From NCBI RefSeq assembly GCF_001542775.1, contig NZ_CP014145.1, positions 2,418,001-2,482,000 on the forward strand: DNA of 64,000 nucleotides, written 5' to 3'. Every line of letters begins with the position of its first letter. The first letter of the stretch is position 1. The DNA comes from Microterricola viridarii (lineage in GTDB: Bacteria; Actinomycetota; Actinomycetes; Actinomycetales; Microbacteriaceae). A program made the translations under genes and the position numbers. Positions 23,273-32,651 of this stretch are shown in pieces. The notes under the pieces are model-generated. The model saw nothing but the letters and a program-made list of their open reading frames with translations, made no database searches and was not told the origin of the DNA.

Positions 23273-23560
23273 ATGTTTATACGACTAACCAACGCTTCTG
23301 ACAAGCAGAGCAGCTGGCGTCACATTTTGCGCTTCGAAACCACCGGAAAAAGGCGGACATCTCAGCAAGTTTGAAACTGACAGAACAAATCATTACTGAC
23401 TTGCTTTGTTGTTTAAATGTTTTCCAAAGGAATCCCAATCACCGAAGTGATCTGGGGTTTTTGGCATTTGACATTGTGCACGCTGTTGAGTTCTCAAGGA
23501 TCGGATGCACCCGGATTCTCCCCGCCGTTTCAGCGGGTGTCGCTCCGAGGCAACTTGTCT

Positions 23561-23703
23561 AACTTACCAGACTCTCGCTTCCCCGCAAAACCGAGCGAAT
23601 CAAACACTGCTGGCAGGAAAACCTGCGAAGTGGAGACTCGAACCCGAAGCGGGGAGCTGGAGAGGCAAGAAGCAATCCTAGGCATGAAACCGGTCAAACG
23701 CAA
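23561..23703 (-). promoter_or_regulatory. twin rRNA promoters and 16S leader
   Basis: Two minus-strand promoters with ideal 17-bp spacers can be read. The distal one is TTGCGT (23698-23703) and TAGGAT (23675-23680). The proximal one is TTTGCG (23584-23589) and TAAGTT (23561-23566). The roughly 280-nt leader to the 16S 5' end carries a TTGAGTTCTCAA element (near 23485) of the kind found in rRNA leaders. From 23704 to 24079 I see no gene. Confidence 0.6.
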
Positions 23704-24079
23704 AATGCGCAGACACACGATATTTGGCTGGGAAAGCTGCCACCGCGGTGAGCCGAGAAGCTGTTTCGCTTCCCGCTGTTGCGGCGACAAGAGATAACAA
23801 TACGGGCGGGTCAGGCACCGCGCAAAGCGGCCAGAAGGCCGGGCGTGTCGACGGTTTCGCGCAGCCAGGGCGGGCTCCCTGCGCTGCCCGGTGGACAAAG
23901 CCGAGCGATCAAATATCATTTCGTACAACAGATGTGCCATCGGCCGGGCCACCAACCCGCTGCTGTAGGCTCCCTGTCACGGATCGTCCACAACGCAGTA
24001 ACGATTCCCGAGAGAACCAAGGTGGTGCACCGTTGCCGACAGCATTTTCCTCCCCCGCGCTGATGAGTCTTCCCCGGCC

Positions 24080-25033
24080 ATGCCGCGCAGCTCGCGCGTG
24101 ACGACCGCCATCGCCCGCGACTTCAGCGAGTTCCGCACGGCCGTCTCCGAGTCTTTCGTGCCATTGCACGTGACGAGCGAGCGTCCGGACCCCTTCCGCG
24201 GCCGCATCCGCTCCACCGATGTCGACGACATCCATGTAAGCGAGGTCAACGCCGGTGAGCACACCGTCGAGCGCACCCCGGAGCTGATCGCCCGCGGCGA
24301 CCGGCACTACTTCAAGCTGAGCCTCCAGCTCTCTGGCACCGGGCTGCTCATCCAGGACAACCGCGAGGCGATCCTGCTGCCCGGTGACGTGGCCGTCTAC
24401 GACACCAACCGGCCGTACTCGCTGGTCTTCGACGATGACTTCCGCACCATGGTTGTCATGTTCCCCAAGCACCTGATCGATCTGCCGTCGGACGTCGTCG
24501 GGCAGCTGACGGCCGTGCGGATGTCGGGCAGCGAGGGCGTCGGTCGGATGATCGTGCCGTTCCTCTCGCAGCTCGTCGGCAACCTCGACCAGCTGGGCGG
24601 CGCGACCGGCACCCGACTCGTGCACAGCGCGCTCGACCTGGTCACCACCATGTTCTCCAGCGAGCTCGACCTCGAGCGCGGCTCGGCGAACCCGCACCAG
24701 GCGCTCATGCAGCGAGTGCGGAGCTACATCGACGCGAACCTCGCCTCAACAGACCTCGGGCCGAACCAGATCGCCGCGGCACACTTCATCTCGACGCGGC
24801 ACCTGCACGGCCTGTTCCAGGCGGAGGGCACGACCGTCTCCACCTGGATCCGGACCCGCCGGCTTGAGCGCTGCCGACGCGACCTGCTGAACCCGGTCTA
24901 CGCCCACCGCCCGGTCGCGGCCGTCGCCTCGCGCTGGGGTTTCGTCGATGCCGCGCACTTCAGCCGGGTGTTCAAGGCCGCGTACGGCGTCGCCCCCAGC
25001 GAGCTGCGGGCCCGGGCGGCGGCCGGCGCCTGA
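24080..25033 (+). CDS. AraC family regulator with AraC-binding-like N-domain
   Basis: The product has 317 residues. The N-terminal half ('YFKLSLQLSGTGLLIQDNRE', 'YDTNRPYSLVFDDDFRTMVV', 'LPSDVVGQLTAVRMSGSEGV') matches the AraC_binding_2 type sensor seen in regulators of amide, amine and aromatic catabolism. The C-terminal 100 residues hold two AraC helix-turn-helix units ('GPNQIAAAHFISTRHLHGLF' and 'VAAVASRWGFVDAAHFSRVF'). It heads the catabolic region and is the obvious candidate activator for the CTTGTC-N6-GGAAC sites downstream. Regulatory targets are inference. Confidence 0.9.
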   Translation: MPRSSRVTTAIARDFSEFRTAVSESFVPLHVTSERPDPFRGRIRSTDVDDIHVSEVNAGEHTVERTPELIARGDRHYFKLSLQLSGTGLLIQDNREAILLPGDVAVYDTNRPYSLVFDDDFRTMVVMFPKHLIDLPSDVVGQLTAVRMSGSEGVGRMIVPFLSQLVGNLDQLGGATGTRLVHSALDLVTTMFSSELDLERGSANPHQALMQRVRSYIDANLASTDLGPNQIAAAHFISTRHLHGLFQAEGTTVSTWIRTRRLERCRRDLLNPVYAHRPVAAVASRWGFVDAAHFSRVFKAAYGVAPSELRARAAAGA

Positions 25034-25045
25034 GCGCCTGCACCA

Positions 25046-25083
25046 CTTGTCGCCCGCGGAACGGGCTTTGACCTTGGCGGCAT
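25046..25083 (+). promoter_or_regulatory. candidate AraC operator upstream of the first ADH
   Basis: CTTGTC (25046-25051), 6 bp, GGAAC (25058-25062). The same spaced motif occurs at 36898-36914 and, inverted and in tandem, at 28423-28460. A weaker partner (TTTGAC-N6-GGCAT) starts 21 bp further on, two helical turns away. The ADH-SDR-MoaF-SnoaL genes follow. Confidence 0.5.
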
Positions 25084-25197
25084 GAAGCCGCCGGGACCCT
25101 TGAGCCGTGCCCACACACACGGCAACGTGAGAGCACCGCGGCGAGCCCGCGGCTGAAGCCCCGGCGATGAGGCCGGGCGTGACCTCACGGAGCTGCC

Positions 25198-26346
25198 ATG
25201 TCAGAGTCGACCCTCCCCACCACCTCCCGCCAGCTCGTGTTCACCGAGCGCGACGCCATGGCGGTCTCCGACAGCCCCGTTCCGCCGACCGGCGACGACG
25301 ACGTGCTCCTGCGCGTGGCGTTGGTCGGCATCTGCGCAACCGACCTGCACCTGCTTGCCGGCCACATCGGCGACCCGTTCCCGCTCGTGCCCGGGCACGA
25401 GTTCGTCGGCGAGGTGGCCGCCATCGGGCCGGCGGCGGCGCGCAGCCGTGGCCTCGCGGTCGGCGACCACGTTGCGGTCGAGATGCTGCTGCCGTGCCGC
25501 AGCTGCGCGCGCTGCCGCGAGGGCCGTTACAACCTCTGCGAGGCGGACGACATGGCGCTCGGACTCGAGCGCGGCCGCCAGTACGGAGTGAACATTCCGC
25601 GCACCGTCGAACCCGGACTCTGGGGCGGCTACTCCGAGTACCTACACGTGCCGGCAGAGGCGACGACGCACCGGCTCCCCGACGCCATGCCGTGGGAGCG
25701 CGCGGTGTTGGTCGAGCCGCTCGCCGTCGCCTACCGCACCATCCAGCGCGCCCGGCTGAGCCCCGGCGAGAGCGTCGTGATCATCGGCCCCGGGCCCGTC
25801 GGCCTGCTGGCGGCGGCCGCTGCGCGTGCAGCAGGAGCCGGCCGCGTGATCGTCGCCGGCACCCGCGACAGCCGGCTCGAGCTGGCCCGGCGCTTCGGTG
25901 CCGACGCCGTCGTGAACACCCGGGAGACGGATGCCGTGGCAGCCGTGCGGGCCGAGCTCGGCGGGCTGGCCGACGTCGTCATCGAGATCGCCGGCGTTGC
26001 CGCCGCCCAGCAGCAGGCCGTGCAGTTGGCGCGGCGCGGCGGGCGGGTCGTGCTCGCCGGGGCCTGCGGGGCGAACGTCGCCGTCACGTTCCGGGCGGAC
26101 GAGGAGCTGCTGACCCGGGAGATCGACCTGCTGCCGTCCTTTCTCTCGGCCGGCGGCTTCGAGCCCGCCATCGCGCTGCTCGGCAGGAACGAGTTCCCGT
26201 TCACCGAGCTGGTGACCCACCGCTTCGCGCTCGAGCAGACGGCGGAGGCCTTCGCCACGATCGCCGCGCGTGAGGCCGGCGTGATCAAGGCCGTGCTCGA
26301 GCCGGGGCTGCGCCGCCCAGCCCCGCTCGACGGGCGCGCGGCGTGA
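25198..26346 (+). CDS. zinc-dependent medium-chain alcohol dehydrogenase
   Basis: The product has 382 residues. Catalytic zinc ligands are visible in 'VGICATDLHLL' (Cys) and 'PGHEFVGEV' (His-Glu). The structural zinc is bound by four Cys in 'CRSCARCREGRYNLC', and the Rossmann motif is 'VIIGPGPVGLLAAAAARA'. It oxidises an unidentified alcohol or polyol with NAD(P). It overlaps the next SDR gene by 4 nt (GTGA), so the two are coupled. It is the first gene after the candidate AraC site. Confidence 0.92.
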   Translation: MSESTLPTTSRQLVFTERDAMAVSDSPVPPTGDDDVLLRVALVGICATDLHLLAGHIGDPFPLVPGHEFVGEVAAIGPAAARSRGLAVGDHVAVEMLLPCRSCARCREGRYNLCEADDMALGLERGRQYGVNIPRTVEPGLWGGYSEYLHVPAEATTHRLPDAMPWERAVLVEPLAVAYRTIQRARLSPGESVVIIGPGPVGLLAAAAARAAGAGRVIVAGTRDSRLELARRFGADAVVNTRETDAVAAVRAELGGLADVVIEIAGVAAAQQQAVQLARRGGRVVLAGACGANVAVTFRADEELLTREIDLLPSFLSAGGFEPAIALLGRNEFPFTELVTHRFALEQTAEAFATIAAREAGVIKAVLEPGLRRPAPLDGRAA

Positions 26347-27098
26347 GCGGCGGCCGCTTCGCCGGGCGCGTCGCCGTCGTCAGCGGCAGTTCCAGCGGCA
26401 TCGGGCTGGGCATCGCGGAGGCGCTGCTCGCCGAGGGCGCCCGTGTGTTCGGCCTGGATCTGGCGGGCGCGATCGCCGCGACGGCGCCGGACGCACAGGG
26501 CAACGCCGTCGAGCGGATCCCCTGCGACGTGAGCGATGCGGCATCCGTCGCCGACGCCACCGCCGCCCTGCTTCACGCCACCGGCGGTCGCATCGACCAT
26601 GTCGTCGCGAACGCCGGCATCCGCGGCTCGGACACCCCAGCCGAGCTGCTGCCGATCGGCGAGTTCGACGCTGTGATGGCCGTCAACCTGCGCGGCGTCT
26701 TCCTCACCCTGCAGGGATTCGCCCCCGCGATGCTCGCCGCCGGCAGCGGCAGCATGGTCGCCATCGCCTCGATGTCGGGCAACCATGTCGTCAACGTGCC
26801 CCAGCACACCGTCGCGTACAACACGGCGAAGGCCGGCGTCACGGCGCTCACGCGCACGCTGGCCGTCGAGTGGGGCGGGCGCGGGGTGCGCGTCAACGCG
26901 GTCTCCCCCGGTTACGTCGCCACCCCGTTCCTCGAGGCGGACGCCGCCATGCACCCGGCCTGGCTACCGCAGACGGTCCCCGGCCGCTTCGCCCGCATCG
27001 AGGAGATCGCGGCCGGCGTGCTCTACCTGCTGTCGGATGCCGCCGGCTACTGCCACGGCACCGAGCTGCTGATCGACGGCGGCTACAGCCTGCGCTGA
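26343..27098 (+). CDS. SDR family oxidoreductase
   Basis: The product has 251 residues of a classical SDR: 'VAVVSGSSSGIGLGIAEALL' for the cofactor, 'VVANAGIRG' for the NAG motif and 'VAYNTAKAGVTALTRTLAVE' for the catalytic Tyr-x3-Lys, then 'RVNAVSPGYVATPF'. The GTG start at 26343 overlaps the ADH stop. The pair probably performs sequential or alternative alcohol/ketone oxidations in the same pathway. Confidence 0.92.
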   Translation: MSGGRFAGRVAVVSGSSSGIGLGIAEALLAEGARVFGLDLAGAIAATAPDAQGNAVERIPCDVSDAASVADATAALLHATGGRIDHVVANAGIRGSDTPAELLPIGEFDAVMAVNLRGVFLTLQGFAPAMLAAGSGSMVAIASMSGNHVVNVPQHTVAYNTAKAGVTALTRTLAVEWGGRGVRVNAVSPGYVATPFLEADAAMHPAWLPQTVPGRFARIEEIAAGVLYLLSDAAGYCHGTELLIDGGYSLR

Positions 27099-27161
27099 CT
27101 GGCCGGTTCTGAGCCGCACCGCACCGCCCCCTCCCACCGAAGCACCATGAAAGGACACCCC

Positions 27162-27962
27162 ATGACCGACACCACCACGGACCCGGCGCTCGACGAATGG
27201 CGCAGTTACGACGAGTTCGCCGCCGGCATCGACACCTTCCGGCTGCCCAACGTGTCGCTGGACGGCTCCTCGATCCGCCTCACGCTGGATGACGGCGGGA
27301 CGCTCGCACTCGACTTCGGCACCGACACGGTGCGGTGGAGCGCGGACGGCACCCTCAGCGCCACCGAGAGCATCGACCCGTACGACGCCGTCGCCGTGCG
27401 CGAGAACGTGGTCTTCGTCAATCTGCCGCTCAGCAGCAGGGAGCGCGAATCGCTCACGATCGTGTACTCGACGACGACCCACCGCGCCGTCGTCACCCAC
27501 TCGCAGATCGGCGAGGAGGAAGTCGAGGCCGCCCCGCGCGTGAGCCAGAGCTTCTGGTCGGCGGTGACAGACGGGGGCACCCCGAGCGGTGAGGTGCCCG
27601 GGCCGTCGCGCGACCTCATCGGCAAGCGCAACATCTACCGGTACAGCCCGGAGCACCTCTACGAGCACGTCTACGTGTCGAGCCAGCGCTACGCCTGGCA
27701 GTGCCTCGAGGGCGTGCAGCGCGGTCACGGCGACATGGACCTCTCCACCGTGTGGAAGTTCGACGACGGGCTCTACCTGTTCTGCTTCCGTGAGTTCCGC
27801 ATCGCCGTCGCCAGCGTCTGGCTGCACGACCTCGGCTACCAGCTGATGACGACGGGGGTCTTCCTCGGGCTGAACGGTGCGGGCGAATCCGAGCACTCCC
27901 GCGGCGGCGGGCACATCTACCCGCTCGGCAGCGTCGCCTACCCCGACGCCCAGCCCGTCTGA
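27162..27962 (+). CDS. MoaF-like protein (first paralogue)
   Basis: The product has 266 residues. It is related to MoaF, a calycin/lipocalin-like family first named from the bacterial monoamine (moa) regulon. The C-terminal half carries 'YRYSPEHLYEHVYVSSQRYA' followed by 'WQCLEGVQRGHGDMD' and 'FREFRIAVASVW'. The second paralogue at 40787 shares this YSPEHxYEHVYxS...WQCL core. ATG 27162 has a proper AAAGGA site; an ATG 15 nt upstream does not. The role is unknown; presence beside an amine oxidase suggests handling of an amine or its product. Confidence 0.75.
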   Translation: MTDTTTDPALDEWRSYDEFAAGIDTFRLPNVSLDGSSIRLTLDDGGTLALDFGTDTVRWSADGTLSATESIDPYDAVAVRENVVFVNLPLSSRERESLTIVYSTTTHRAVVTHSQIGEEEVEAAPRVSQSFWSAVTDGGTPSGEVPGPSRDLIGKRNIYRYSPEHLYEHVYVSSQRYAWQCLEGVQRGHGDMDLSTVWKFDDGLYLFCFREFRIAVASVWLHDLGYQLMTTGVFLGLNGAGESEHSRGGGHIYPLGSVAYPDAQPV

Positions 27963-27997
27963 CCCACCCTGAAACTGACGCAGTGAAAGGCAGCAGC

Positions 27998-28390
27998 ATG
28001 AGCAACGCAGACATCATCCGTGAGCACTACGCGGCATCCGATCGGGGCGACCTGGCGGGAATGACCGCGCCGTTCCACCCCGCGGTGCGCTGGACGGAGG
28101 CCGCCGGATTCCCGTACGCGGGAACCTACGTCGGCCCGGACGCCGTCGCCGCCAACGTCTTCGCCCGCATCCAGGAGGACTGGGACGACTACACCGTGGC
28201 CATCGACGAGGTGCTCGACGCCGGCGACGCCGTGATCGGCGTCGGCACCTACTCGGGCACGTACAAGGCCACCGGTCAGTTCTTCGCGGCGCGGGTCGCG
28301 CACATCTGGCGGCTCGCCGACGGCGAGGTCGTCGCCTTCGAGCAGTTCACCGACACCGAGCTCGTCAACCGGGCGATCCGGGCGGGCTGA
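27998..28390 (+). CDS. SnoaL-like / ketosteroid-isomerase-fold protein
   Basis: The product has 130 residues of the NTF2-like cone fold: 'IIREHYAASDRGDLAGMTAP', 'VRWTEAAGFPYAGTYVGPDA', 'VAHIWRLADGEVVAFEQFTD'. Such proteins act as isomerases, hydrolases or cyclases on small hydrophobic substrates. ATG 27998 is chosen for its GAAAGG site 7 nt upstream. It is the last gene of the ADH-SDR-MoaF group. Confidence 0.85.
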   Translation: MSNADIIREHYAASDRGDLAGMTAPFHPAVRWTEAAGFPYAGTYVGPDAVAANVFARIQEDWDDYTVAIDEVLDAGDAVIGVGTYSGTYKATGQFFAARVAHIWRLADGEVVAFEQFTDTELVNRAIRAG

Positions 28391-28422
28391 TGCCCGGTGC
28401 TGGCACGGATGCCGACGCTCCC

Positions 28423-28486
28423 CGTTCCCGCAGAGACAAGGACTGTTCCCCCGGCGACAACAGCGCGACTGGGACGCGTCCTAGCG
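28423..28486 (+). promoter_or_regulatory. tandem AraC-type operators and promoter of the LIV operon
   Basis: Two copies of GTTCC-N6-GACAA(G/C) lie at 28423-28439 and 28444-28460, exactly 21 bp apart. They are the reverse complement of the CTTGTC-N6-GGAAC motif seen before the ADH gene and between the APC permease and amine oxidase genes. A -10-like TAGCGT at 28481-28486 follows the second copy by 20 bp, the usual geometry for an activator bound next to the -35 region. Confidence 0.6.
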
Positions 28487-28584
28487 TCTAATCACATTCT
28501 CCGCACCATCCATCAGAGGCCACTGCGGCCACAGCAACCACGACGACGTGGTCGTCGTGCACACCCGAGAGGTAGGCACACACG

Positions 28585-29769
28585 ATGAAAAGACAGCTCA
28601 CAGGAACGGTGGCCATTGCGGCCGCCACCCTGCTCGTCCTGAGCGGATGCGCAGGCGCGGCCGACAGCGGTGGTGGCGAGGGTGCCCCCATCAAGATCGG
28701 CTCCGTCAACACCATCAGCGGCCCTGCAACGTTCCCGGAGGCCTCCCAAGCCGCAGCGGCCGTGTTCGATGCCGTCAACGCCGAGGGCGGGGTCAACGGC
28801 CACCAGATCGAGTACAAGGCGCTCGACGACAAGGGCGACCCGGCCACGGCGACCGCCTCGGCCCGCGAGCTCGTCGGCAGCGACGAGGTCGTCGCCCTCG
28901 TCGGCGGCGCCAGCCTGCTCGAGTGTGAGATCAACCAGGGCTACTACTCGCAGGAGAGCATCCTCTCGATCCCCGGCATCGGCGTCGACACGGGCTGCTT
29001 CAACACCCCGAACATCGCGCCGGCCAATGTCGGACCGTTCAACGACATGACGCTCACGCTGCTCTACGGCTCCGAGACTCTGAAGCTCGACAACATCTGT
29101 GTGCTGCTCGAGATCGCCGGCAGCACGCGGCCCACCTACCAGGCCGCGATCGACCGGTGGACCGAGATCACCGGCAAGAAGCCGATCTACGTCGACGACA
29201 CGGTTCCCTACGGGGCCAGCGACTACACGCCGTACATCGTCAAGGCCAAGGACGCCGGCTGCAAGGCGCTCGCCATCAACCCGGTCGAGCCCGATGCCAT
29301 CGGCCAGGTGAAGGCCGCGAACGCCCAGGGCTGGGACGACGTGACCTGGCTCTACCTCACGAGCGTCTACAGCGACAACTTCGCCAAGGCCATCAACGAC
29401 GCCGGAGCCGGCATCTACGTGCCGGCCGAGTTCTACCCGTTCACCGAGGCGAACGAGATCACGGCGGACTGGCAGGCGCTGATGGCGAAGAACGACATCC
29501 CGCTCACCGCGTTCAGCCAGGGCGGGTACCTCGCCGCCACCTACTTCGTCGAGGTGCTGAAGGGCATCGACGGAGACATCACCCGGGAATCGGTGACGAA
29601 GGCGCTGCACGACATGCAGCCGATCGCCAACCCCATGTCGGGCACGCCGTGGGTCTTCGGCACCGCGGAGACCCACGCCGACCAGGTCGCCGGCTGGCCG
29701 ATCAAGCTCATGAGTGGCACCAACAAGTGGGAGCTGAACGGCGACGACTGGCTGCGCATCCCGCAGTAG
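28585..29769 (+). CDS. LIV-type ABC transporter substrate-binding lipoprotein
   Basis: The product has 394 residues. A lipoprotein signal ('TLLVLSGCAG', with Cys lipidation) is followed by a type I periplasmic-binding-protein fold of the LivJ/AmiC family ('IKIGSVNTISGPATFPEASQ', 'GGVNGHQIEYKALDDKGDPA'). It captures the substrate at the cell surface for the permeases encoded next. LIV-type binding proteins recognise amino acids, amides, aromatic acids and other small molecules, so the name does not define the ligand. Confidence 0.92.
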   Translation: MKRQLTGTVAIAAATLLVLSGCAGAADSGGGEGAPIKIGSVNTISGPATFPEASQAAAAVFDAVNAEGGVNGHQIEYKALDDKGDPATATASARELVGSDEVVALVGGASLLECEINQGYYSQESILSIPGIGVDTGCFNTPNIAPANVGPFNDMTLTLLYGSETLKLDNICVLLEIAGSTRPTYQAAIDRWTEITGKKPIYVDDTVPYGASDYTPYIVKAKDAGCKALAINPVEPDAIGQVKAANAQGWDDVTWLYLTSVYSDNFAKAINDAGAGIYVPAEFYPFTEANEITADWQALMAKNDIPLTAFSQGGYLAATYFVEVLKGIDGDITRESVTKALHDMQPIANPMSGTPWVFGTAETHADQVAGWPIKLMSGTNKWELNGDDWLRIPQ

Positions 29770-29932
29770 CGCGCAGCACAGCACAGCACAGCAACACAGC
29801 AGCTCAGCTGCCGGGGCGGGGCGCCACAGTCCCACCCCGGCAGCATCTCGGCATCCGGCCCCGCCCAGGCGGCCCCACGAAAGGCACCACCGTGATCGAC
29901 ACCATCCGTCACCAGGCAGAAGGGGTGCAGCC

Positions 29933-30793
29933 ATGTTGCAGGGCGCTCTAGCCGGGCTCGCGGCCGGCGGCCTCTACGCCGTGCTCGCCGTCTGCCTCAC
30001 CCTGATGAGCCGCCTCGTGCGCGTCGTGAACTTCGCGCAGGCGGCCACCGGAATGTTCGGCGGCTTCGTCGCCGTCTGGTTCGTGAGCGAGATCGGCCTG
30101 CCGATCTGGCTCGGCGCCCTGCTCGGCGTCGCCGTCGGCGGCCTGCTCAGCGCACTGATCGGCTGGATCGTCGCCACCTGGCTCGCCGAGGCCGACACCA
30201 CCACGCGCTCGGCCATGACGGTCGGCCCGCTGCTGCTGCTCATCTCGCTGAGCTTCATCCTGTTCGGCAACAAGCCGCAGCCGTTCAATCCGATCATCGC
30301 TGGTCCGGCCTTCGAGATCGGCGGCGTCGTGATCAGCCAGGTCACGGTCGCGACCGTGTCGATGGCCATCGTCGTGGCGATCGCCTGCAAGCTCGTGCTC
30401 GCCCGCACCAGCGTCGGAACACAGCTGCGGGCCCTCTCCGAGCGGCCGACGACGGCCGAGCTGATCGGCATCCCGTCGAAGCCCCTCTCGATCGCCGTCT
30501 GGGCCGTGACCGGCGTGATCAGCGCGATCGTCATCATCATCGTCGCCCCCTCGCAGTCGAACGACGCGACCAGCCTGTCGATGCTCATCGTGCCGGCCGC
30601 CGCCGCCGCGCTGCTCGGCGGATTCCGCCGCCTCGACCTCGCCGTGGTCGGCGGGCTCGTGCTCGGGGTGCTCAGCGGCCTGGTCGCGCAGATCAGCGAG
30701 GTGTCACTGATCCGCAACTTCCTGCCGTTCCTGTTCATCGTCATCCTGCTGCTCTGGACCCAACGCAAGGAGGTGTGGGATGCCGCGCGCTGA
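29933..30793 (+). CDS. LivH-type ABC permease
   Basis: The product has 286 residues with about eight membrane segments. The N-terminus 'LAGLAAGGLYAVLAVCLTLM' and 'RVVNFAQAATGMFGGFVA' is characteristic of LivH (the 'NFAQG' segment). It forms the membrane channel with the permease half of the next gene, whose start overlaps this one by 14 nt. Confidence 0.92.
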   Translation: MLQGALAGLAAGGLYAVLAVCLTLMSRLVRVVNFAQAATGMFGGFVAVWFVSEIGLPIWLGALLGVAVGGLLSALIGWIVATWLAEADTTTRSAMTVGPLLLLISLSFILFGNKPQPFNPIIAGPAFEIGGVVISQVTVATVSMAIVVAIACKLVLARTSVGTQLRALSERPTTAELIGIPSKPLSIAVWAVTGVISAIVIIIVAPSQSNDATSLSMLIVPAAAAALLGGFRRLDLAVVGGLVLGVLSGLVAQISEVSLIRNFLPFLFIVILLLWTQRKEVWDAAR

Positions 30794-32651
30794 TGCCCCC
30801 GTGCTGAACAACACCGAGTCAACCCCGTCGGCCCGCCGCCCCGTCGGGCCCGCCCGGCCCTGGCTGCGCACCCCGCTCGGCCGCACCGCGCTGCCGCTCG
30901 GGATCGCCGCCATCGGCCTGCTCGCCGGCTACCTGCTGAGCGTCGGCCTCTCCGGCTACTTCGTCTTCCTCGCCGTCAGCGCGGTCACCGCCGCCATCGC
31001 CATCCTCGGCCTCGGCGTCGTCACCGGCTCGGCGGGCATGATCGCGCTCTGCCAGCTCACCTTCGCCGCGGTCGGCGCCTGGATCGTCTCGCTGCTGAAC
31101 GTGATGGAGGCGCCGGGCGGCTTCATCGTGTGGCTGCTCGCCGGCGGTGTCGCCGCCGGACTCGTCGGGATCCTCGTCGGGCTGCCCGCGCTGCGCCTGC
31201 GCGGGGTGAACCTCGCCGTCGTCACCCTCGGCTTCGCCGCGGCGGCAGACGTCACCCTCGTGCAGATCCAGTTCCCGGGCTCGAAGGACGGCGTCGCCGT
31301 GCTGCGGCCAGAGGCCTTCGCCAGCGATCGCTCCTACTTCTTTTTCAGCATCATCGTGCTCACCGCCTGCGCGCTGCTCGTCTACTTCCTGCAGCGTGGG
31401 CGCTGGGGCTCGAGCTGGAAGGCCGTCGCCTTCTCTGAGCGCGGCACGGCCTCCGTCGGGCAGAGCGTTCAGAGTGCCAAGCTGACCGCCTTCGCCGTGA
31501 GCGCCGCACTCGGCGGCATCTCCGGCGGCCTGCTGGCCGGGCAGGTGCAGCTGCCGTTCGCGTCGAGCTTCACGCCGATCCAGTCGCTCGCGCTCTACAT
31601 CCTGGCCGTGATGAGCGGCGCCTACCTGATCGACATGGCGATCTTCGGCGGCCTGCTCTGGGTCGTGGTGCCCGAACTGCTGAAGCGCTGGGGCGTGCCC
31701 CAGGACTGGGGTTTCGTGATCTTCGGTGTGCTCGGCGTGCAGGCGCTCACGAGCGGCAGCAACCTCGGCCAAGGCATCCGCAACCTCTGGTGGAAGAGGG
31801 CGGACAAGCGGGCGGCCGCCGCACACAGCGCGGCCAGGGAGCGGGCGGCAGCCGCATCCGCCGCGCTGCACGCTGCCGAGGCGGAGGGTGTGGGCCGGGT
31901 CGCCGACAGCGTCACGCTCCCCGCGCCCGCCTCGGCCCCCGGGAAGCCCGTGCTGGTCGTGCGCGACCTCGGCGTCGCCTTCGGCACGCTCAAGGCGCTC
32001 GACGGCGTGAGCCTCGAGGTGCCCGCGCGCACCGTGATGGGCCTCATTGGCCCGAACGGCGCGGGCAAGTCGACGTTCGTCGACGCCATCTCCGGCTTTC
32101 TGCCGCAACACACCGGCACAGTGACGCTGAACGGAACGCCGCTGGCCGGCCTCAGCCCGGTGCGCCGGGCCCGGATCGGGCTGCGCCGCACGTTCCAGCA
32201 GGACCGCGTTCCGCCGTCGCTCTCTGTCGAGGCCTACCTGCGCTTCGTCGCACGCCGCTCGGTGAGCGCCGCGGAGATCGCCGAGGTGTTGGACTTCTTC
32301 GGCTGCCCGGAGGCCGCGACCCGGCTGGTCAGCGTCGATGTCGGCACCCGCAGGCTCATCGAGGTGGCCGCCAACGTGCTCGCGCGGCCGAGCCTGCTCA
32401 TCCTCGACGAGCCGGCCGCGGGCCTCTCGCACGATGAGCACGTCGAGCTCGGCCGTCGCCTCCGCGCGGTTCCCGAGCGCTACGACATGTCGATCGTTCT
32501 CATCGAACACGACCTCGACCTCGTGCGCTCCGTCTGCTCGACGCTCACCGTGCTCGACTTCGGCACGGTGCTGGCCAGCGGCCCGCAGGCCACCGTGCTC
32601 GCCGACCCGGCCGTCATCAAGGCATACATGGGCGAGACGGAGATGCTCTGA
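30780..32651 (+). CDS. LivM-LivG fusion: ABC permease with C-terminal ATPase
   Basis: The product has 623 residues. Residues 1 to about 335 form a LivM-type permease ('GYFVFLAVSAVTAAIAILGL', 'GLPALRLRGVNLAVVTLGFA'). An Ala-rich linker (about 340-375) joins it to an ATPase with Walker A 'GPNGAGKST' (from residue 424), Walker B 'LLILDEPAAGLSHDE' and the H-loop 'LIEHDLD'. The LSGGQ signature is replaced by a 'VGTRRLIEVA' variant near residue 521, as in some actinobacterial LivG proteins. Fusion fixes 1:1 stoichiometry of the two parts. Confidence 0.9.
   Translation: MPRADAPVLNNTESTPSARRPVGPARPWLRTPLGRTALPLGIAAIGLLAGYLLSVGLSGYFVFLAVSAVTAAIAILGLGVVTGSAGMIALCQLTFAAVGAWIVSLLNVMEAPGGFIVWLLAGGVAAGLVGILVGLPALRLRGVNLAVVTLGFAAAADVTLVQIQFPGSKDGVAVLRPEAFASDRSYFFFSIIVLTACALLVYFLQRGRWGSSWKAVAFSERGTASVGQSVQSAKLTAFAVSAALGGISGGLLAGQVQLPFASSFTPIQSLALYILAVMSGAYLIDMAIFGGLLWVVVPELLKRWGVPQDWGFVIFGVLGVQALTSGSNLGQGIRNLWWKRADKRAAAAHSAARERAAAASAALHAAEAEGVGRVADSVTLPAPASAPGKPVLVVRDLGVAFGTLKALDGVSLEVPARTVMGLIGPNGAGKSTFVDAISGFLPQHTGTVTLNGTPLAGLSPVRRARIGLRRTFQQDRVPPSLSVEAYLRFVARRSVSAAEIAEVLDFFGCPEAATRLVSVDVGTRRLIEVAANVLARPSLLILDEPAAGLSHDEHVELGRRLRAVPERYDMSIVLIEHDLDLVRSVCSTLTVLDFGTVLASGPQATVLADPAVIKAYMGETEML

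Noticed and set aside
23620..23700. T-loop-like GGTTCGAGTCTCC on the minus strand, suggesting a tRNA
   Set aside because: No acceptor, D or anticodon arms could be paired around it; it lies between the two rRNA promoters.
23909..24697. 262-codon minus-strand frame over the AraC gene
   Set aside because: Antisense shadow of a well-supported AraC regulator; composition is Arg/Gly/Val filler.
29770..29932. AGCAC-type short repeats after the binding-protein gene, considered as a CRISPR remnant
   Set aside because: Units are only about 5 bp with no spacers; this is simple-sequence DNA.
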